A stretch of DNA of 9,599 nt from Methanosarcinales archaeon (GTDB lineage: Archaea > Halobacteriota > Methanosarcinia > Methanosarcinales > Methanogasteraceae). The translations under genes were made by a program, and so were the position numbers. Where the stretch lies: NCBI GenBank assembly GCA_030609345.1, contig JAUWCK010000026.1, positions 1 to 9,599 of the forward strand, in the 5' to 3' direction. The notes below the pieces were generated by a model, which made no database searches, was not told the DNA's origin, and worked only from the letters and a program-made list of their open reading frames with translations. This document shows positions 6,311 through 9,599 of the stretch, one piece after another (the first letter of the stretch is position 1; the number at the start of each line of letters is the position of its first letter).

Positions 6311-7816
6311 TGGCACCCCGTCCAATCCAAGCAGTGCTTTTGCCAGTGGTTCAAATATCTGTTCGATCGGATAGCACGAGAAGAATCCGAAGAATATGCA
6401 GAGAATAGCCAGTATCACCATCGGGACCAGCATCGTTAGTGGCGCCTCGTCTTGTTTGATGTTCTCGATCTCGTGCGGGTGCCCGAACCAGATGTTGTCG
6501 AATATCCGCCAGAAGTAGACGATGTTGAGCAGACTCGATACAAGGATGACCGCTACGAAGATCCACTGATCTGCCTCTATTGATCCAAGCGCAAGATACC
6601 ACTTGCTCGTAAACCCAACGGTTCCCGGAACTCCGATCATCGAGAGGGCAGCTATCAGGAAGACGGTTGTTGTGACCGGCATCTTCTTTCCGAGTCCCTG
6701 GAACTGGTATATATTTCTGATGTCGGTCTTGTAGAATACCGCACCGGCGACAAGGAAGAGTGCGCACTTCATGAAGGCGTGGTTCATGATATGTAGAAGC
6801 CCACCCGTAATCCCGATCACGTTCACAAGACCAAAACCTAAGAGGATGTAGCCGATCTGGCTGATGCTTGAGTATGCAAGCATCCGCTTGATGTCGCTCT
6901 GCGCAATTGCGAGAACCGATCCCACGATGATCGCAAGCGCAGCAGCCCAGGTGAGAATCTCTGCCATGTTCACATCGATCACAAATGCGGGTGTGAAGAC
7001 AGAGAACATGAACCGGATCATCGCATACGCGCCGACCTTTGTCATCAGTCCTGCGATGAGTGCGCTTGCTGTCGATGGTGCGTGCGTGTACGCATCAGGA
7101 AGCCACGCATGAAGCGGGAAGAGACCGACCTTGATGCTGAAACCCGCCATAAAGAATGCGAGCGCAGCAAGAACGACCTTGCTCTCATAGATGCTCGGCA
7201 GGAGATTTTGCATGTCAGCCATGTTCAGGGTGCCTGTGACCGCGTAGAGGTAGCCGATCCCCAGGAGGATGAACGAGGCTGCAACGGTTCCCATGATCAG
7301 GTAGTTGAAGCTTGCGACAACGCCATCCCCGCGGTCGCCCATCGCAATCAGTGCGTAGGCGGTGAGCGATGAGATCTCAAGGAATACGTAGAAGTTGAAG
7401 ATGTCGCCTGTGATCGTCATACCCATCAGTCCGGTGATCAGGAGCAGGAATACAGAATAGAACGGGGTCGTCTTTCCGGGAACTTCCTTTTTGACGCTCT
7501 CCACCGAGTATATCGATACCATGAACCCGATGAACGCGATTATCAGGCAGACGAATCCATTTAAGAGGTCGATCACGTATTCGATACCGAACGGCGGGTC
7601 CCAGCCACCGAGTTTGTAGTGGATCGTTCCTGAGTTGATCACGGTTACGAGATTGCTCAATGTTATCAGGAGAACCACAAACATCGCAAGCATCACCCAG
7701 TACCATGGAAGTCTGCGATCAATCCACCCGACGATCGGCGTCAGGAAGCCCGCGATCAGCGGGACTACAACTGCGAGTACTGGAAGGTTGTTTGTGATGA
7801 TCTCAAATCCCGCCAT
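6308..7816 (-). CDS. mnhD: MnhD/MrpD (MbhH-like) proton-conducting antiporter subunit (D1)
   Basis: A 502-residue, about 14-helix protein, the usual length for MrpD/MbhH. All family charges are in place: E147 in FYVFLEISSLTAY (TM5), K229 in FSIKVGLFPLHAWLPDAY (TM7), K260 in LMTKVGAYAMIR (TM8), K350 in NHAFMKCALF (TM10) and K405 in GFTSKWYLALG (TM12). It should act in the cytoplasmic membrane as a proton (or cation) half of the antiport. The start at 7816 follows a near-perfect AAGGAGGTGATC with 7-nt spacing, and the gene overlaps mnhC by 14 bp. Of the three large subunits this one most resembles canonical MrpD/MbhH and directly follows mnhC, as in typical Mrp operons. Confidence 0.94.
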   Translation of the reverse strand: MAGFEIITNNLPVLAVVVPLIAGFLTPIVGWIDRRLPWYWVMLAMFVVLLITLSNLVTVINSGTIHYKLGGWDPPFGIEYVIDLLNGFVCLIIAFIGFMVSIYSVESVKKEVPGKTTPFYSVFLLLITGLMGMTITGDIFNFYVFLEISSLTAYALIAMGDRGDGVVASFNYLIMGTVAASFILLGIGYLYAVTGTLNMADMQNLLPSIYESKVVLAALAFFMAGFSIKVGLFPLHAWLPDAYTHAPSTASALIAGLMTKVGAYAMIRFMFSVFTPAFVIDVNMAEILTWAAALAIIVGSVLAIAQSDIKRMLAYSSISQIGYILLGFGLVNVIGITGGLLHIMNHAFMKCALFLVAGAVFYKTDIRNIYQFQGLGKKMPVTTTVFLIAALSMIGVPGTVGFTSKWYLALGSIEADQWIFVAVILVSSLLNIVYFWRIFDNIWFGHPHEIENIKQDEAPLTMLVPMVILAILCIFFGFFSCYPIEQIFEPLAKALLGLDGVP

Positions 7817-8258
7817 CGTCGATCACCTCCTTCTGCCTTGCATACTCGGAAAACTCGGGCTGCAAACTCTTTCGTGCCGCAAGGATCACGTCCTCATCGA
7901 GTGACCCGTACTCATTGTAGATTCTGATGATGAGTGCCAGTGCCACGGCGGTGGTACTGACCGAGACCACAATTGCGGTCAGTATCAGGCAGTGCGGGAC
8001 CGGATTTGTGTAGATCACATCAGTCGCATGTTCTACGTGCTCTCCGCCGTGCCCGCCCACGAGAATCGGCGCGGTTCCGCCAGTGATGTCTGCAAGCGAG
8101 ACATAGAAGAGGAAGATTGCGGTCTGGAAGATGTTGGCTCCGATGACCTTCTTGATCAGGTTCTTCTTTGCGATCATCGCATAGAACCCGATCATCATCA
8201 GCGTCACATAGATCCAGTAATTATACTCGGCATAGACGACATCAAGAATTCCGGTCAT
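7803..8258 (-). CDS. mnhC: MnhC/MrpC (NuoK-like) antiporter subunit with His-rich loop
   Basis: 151 residues with three membrane helices (about 14-30, 37-57, 88-111), as in NuoK/MrpC. The signature PHCLILTAIVVSVSTTAVALALIIR-type region (88-112) is typical of MrpC, where the family has LTAIVIGVSTTAVALAL. The loop between helices 2 and 3 (about 60-87) carries a His/Glu run, GHGGEHVEHATD, with H70, H74 and H77. By NuoK topology this loop faces outward. The C-terminal tail (about 115-151) is longer than needed for the fold, charged and cytoplasmic. The gene starts at an ATGA overlap with mnhB. MrpC forms part of the central ion-path region next to MrpD and the MbhD-like protein. Confidence 0.92.
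   Translation of the reverse strand: MTGILDVVYAEYNYWIYVTLMMIGFYAMIAKKNLIKKVIGANIFQTAIFLFYVSLADITGGTAPILVGGHGGEHVEHATDVIYTNPVPHCLILTAIVVSVSTTAVALALIIRIYNEYGSLDEDVILAARKSLQPEFSEYARQKEVIDDGGI
7821..7832 (-). promoter_or_regulatory. Strong ribosome binding site of D1
   Basis: AAGGAGGTGATC on the minus strand, a full-length anti-Shine-Dalgarno match, lies inside the last codons of mnhC, seven bases from the D1 ATG at 7816. It allows fresh initiation as well as coupling. Confidence 0.8.
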
Positions 8259-8710
8259 TCTTCTGCCTCCTCTGGTTCCGATTCGGGTGGCGAGACATCA
8301 AAGAATAGCGAGATCATGACCGCTGATACTGTGATGCCGATCCCGATCTCCACCAGATCAATCAGGTATTTGGAAACCTCAGCAGGATTATCCGGGATAA
8401 GCGGGACCGCGCCATACTGGAGGAACATCCCGCCAAAGATGATGCAGGCAAGTCCTGTCGCTGCATAGATGGCAAGCCCTGTGCTTGCAAGAATCTTGTC
8501 GAGAGCATCAGACATCTTCTTCTTCCCTTCGGCGATGCCGTAGATCATCGCATAGAGAATGATCGCTGCTCCGAAGATGACGCCGCCCTGAAAGCCGCCG
8601 CCGGGTCCGCTTGCGCCGTGCATGATCACATAGAGCGCGAAGAGTTCGATGAACGGGACCATGATCCGAACGACCGTTCTGATGATTACGCTCTCCTGGA
8701 TTCCGCTCAT
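8255..8710 (-). CDS. mnhB: MnhB/MrpB (MbhF-like) antiporter subunit
   Basis: 151 residues with four predicted helices (about 13-31, 40-60, 75-97, 115-137). The diagnostic MrpB motif is present as HGASGPGGGFQGG (31-43), where the family has GHNSPGGGFQGG. The fourth helix contains E121 in LIDLVEIGIGITVS, typical of the family. The tail is acidic (PPESEPEEAEE). It starts with an ATGA overlap with the MbhE-like gene and ends with an ATGA overlap into mnhC. MrpB packs against MrpC and MrpD in the membrane complex and is required for antiport in known Mrp systems. Confidence 0.92.
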   Translation of the reverse strand: MSGIQESVIIRTVVRIMVPFIELFALYVIMHGASGPGGGFQGGVIFGAAIILYAMIYGIAEGKKKMSDALDKILASTGLAIYAATGLACIIFGGMFLQYGAVPLIPDNPAEVSKYLIDLVEIGIGITVSAVMISLFFDVSPPESEPEEAEE

Positions 8711-8982
8711 GTTTCACGCCTCCGTAAGAGCAGGAGTACAGCCATTCCCGCGGTGAAGATCACTGCGGTCTCCCCGAGCGTATCGTAGCCTCTGTAATTG
8801 GCAAGGAGAGCGGTAACGATGTTTGGTACGCCAGATTCTTCAAGAGAGTTCTCGATGAAGTACTGTGTCATCGGAGCCTGATACGATGGTGAGTTCATGT
8901 CGCCGAACGCAGGCAGGTCCTGCCCCGCGTAGATCAGCATCGCGCCTGTGATCACGACCACGAAGAGTGCAAGCGTCTTCAA
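8707..8982 (-). CDS. mbhE: MbhE-like subunit (C-terminal piece of MrpA as a separate gene)
   Basis: 91 residues: an N-terminal membrane helix (3-19), a polar outward segment (20-50), then the signature NIVTALLANYRGYDTLGE (54-71), where MrpA C-termini and MbhE have NIVTVILVDFRGFDTLGE, a second helix and a basic RRRET end. The likely start codon is TTG at 8982, overlapping the upstream TGA (TTGA) with GGAGG eight bases before it; no suitable ATG exists. In bacteria this segment is the end of MrpA; its separate coding is the Mbh-like arrangement. Confidence 0.85.
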   Translation of the reverse strand: MKTLALFVVVITGAMLIYAGQDLPAFGDMNSPSYQAPMTQYFIENSLEESGVPNIVTALLANYRGYDTLGETAVIFTAGMAVLLLLRRRET

Positions 8983-9224
8983 TCCTCACTCCTCCCTTCG
9001 GTCCTTGCAAGCGTTGCGATGAAAAGAACAGTGGTGATTCCCGCGCCAACAGCAGCTTCTGTGAACCCGACATCGACCGAGTGCATCTCGACCCAGACGA
9101 TCGCCATTATCAGGCTGTAGGCTGAGAGGATGATAATCGATGAGAGAAGGTCTTTTATCGAGATTGCAGCGATTGCACAGACTACGAGGAAGAATAACAT
9201 CGTGATATCGAGTATCCAGATCAT
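8979..9224 (-). CDS. mbhD: MbhD-like subunit (DUF4040, NuoJ-like part of MrpA)
   Basis: 81 residues and three short helices (about 3-21, 25-45, 53-72). The signature DVGFTEAAVGAGITTVLFI (51-69) is the DUF4040/MbhD motif; E56 in FTEAAVG and D51 are the conserved acids of the family. In Mrp and Mbh complexes this piece sits between MrpC and the antiporter-like subunits and lines the presumed ion path. It starts at an ATGA overlap with mnhG and ends overlapping the TTG start of the MbhE-like gene. Confidence 0.88.
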   Translation of the reverse strand: MIWILDITMLFFLVVCAIAAISIKDLLSSIIILSAYSLIMAIVWVEMHSVDVGFTEAAVGAGITTVLFIATLARTEGRSED

Positions 9225-9599
9225 CGTCCCTCACCCCCGTCTTGATCGGCTCTGCCTTCGCCGCCATTACCGGCGTTGCTAGTGCCACTATTGCCAGTAT
9301 CGTCTGTATTCATCCACTCCACCCGGTCGTCCAGTTTCCGCCATGGTTCGAGCCCGACGTCGTACGCGGCTTTCGCGATCGCGTGGGTCGAGGTCGGGTT
9401 CGCAAGCAGGATGAACATAATGAGAAACAGTATCTTCACGCTGACGAATGTCGCGCCCCCGTAGACGATCAGCGCAACGAGCATCAGCCCCTCCCCAAGC
9501 GTGTCGCACTTGCCTGTTGCATGCATCCGTGAGTAGAAATCAGGGAACCGCACGAACCCGATCGTTCCCGCGAGCATGAAGAAGGCTCCAACGAGCAGG
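9221..9599 (-). CDS. mnhG: MnhG/MrpG (MbhC-like) antiporter subunit, 5' partial
   Basis: The frame runs open to the window edge. The visible residues LLVGAFFMLAGTIGFVRFPD match the family start region (LLxGAFFxLxGxIGxxRLPD), so the internal ATG at 9577 is not the real start; the gene begins outside the window. Further markers are DFYSRMHATGKCDTLGEG and NPTSTHAIAKAAY, both classic MrpG motifs. Helices two and three follow. After the NPTSTHAIAKAAY box there is a low-complexity Gly/Asn/Asp tail of about 30 residues, unlike the short tail of most MrpG proteins. The stop overlaps the MbhD start. MrpE and MrpF would be expected just upstream. Confidence 0.92.
   Translation of the reverse strand, partial: LLVGAFFMLAGTIGFVRFPDFYSRMHATGKCDTLGEGLMLVALIVYGGATFVSVKILFLIMFILLANPTSTHAIAKAAYDVGLEPWRKLDDRVEWMNTDDTGNSGTSNAGNGGEGRADQDGGEGR

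Noticed and set aside
6301..6354. N-terminal extension of D2 to the ATG at 6354
   Set aside because: The added residues are polar, no ribosome site precedes them, and a GAGGTGATC site sits directly before ATG 6300/6297.
2527..9599. Membrane-bound hydrogenase (Mbh/Ech) or complex I operon
   Set aside because: No catalytic, FeS or NuoH-like subunit is present; only antiporter-type subunits are seen, and the operon ends at a convergent gene.

Overview
The window holds two transcription units that face each other. It most likely comes from an archaeon of the methanogen/methanotroph type (Methanomicrobia-like Euryarchaeota). Three things suggest this: the antiporter operon keeps MbhD- and MbhE-type pieces as separate genes, as archaeal Mbh/Mrp-like operons do; start sites carry strong GGAGGTGATC-type Shine-Dalgarno (SD) sequences; and the left gene has the 'NIGLIYSDKGDLDNAL' style of tetratricopeptide repeat (TPR) that I remember from ANME-type archaeal genomes. 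This is recall and inference; no rRNA or other marker gene is present.

Left, plus strand (1-2489): a large soluble protein cut by the window edge, with an HD phosphohydrolase domain of the conflict-system (HD-CE-like) type followed by TPR repeats. A 183-aa protein with a TIR-like/DUF4062-like fold overlaps it by 4 bp. The two are translationally coupled and look like a sensor/enzyme plus nucleotide-targeting effector, that is, a candidate antiviral or stress-response module. Outside the TPR array this part is visibly AT-richer than the rest of the window. The TPR array is a 120-bp tandem DNA repeat of about 3.6 near-identical copies.

Middle (2490-2526): a short convergent gap with one small inverted repeat and no other gene.

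Right, minus strand (9599 down to 2527): one tightly packed operon for a multisubunit Mrp/Mnh-type monovalent cation/proton antiporter in the split (Mbh-like) form. In transcription order it encodes MnhG (5' end outside the window), MbhD-like, MbhE-like, MnhB, MnhC, a first MnhD-like subunit (D1), a second (D2), a small two-helix protein with a His/Glu-rich loop, and a long third antiporter-like subunit (D3) with a C-terminal extension that resembles the lateral helix of NuoL/MrpA. Nearly all junctions overlap or are separated by a few bases. Together these subunits would form a membrane complex exchanging H+ and Na+. No hydrogenase, ferredoxin or quinone module follows the last gene, so this is either a stand-alone antiporter or one whose redox genes lie upstream, outside the window.

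The points most worth following up are the HD-TPR/TIR-like pair, the paired His/Glu-rich loops in MnhC and the small subunit (both predicted on the outer face), and the replacement of the usual TM7 lysine by asparagine in D3.
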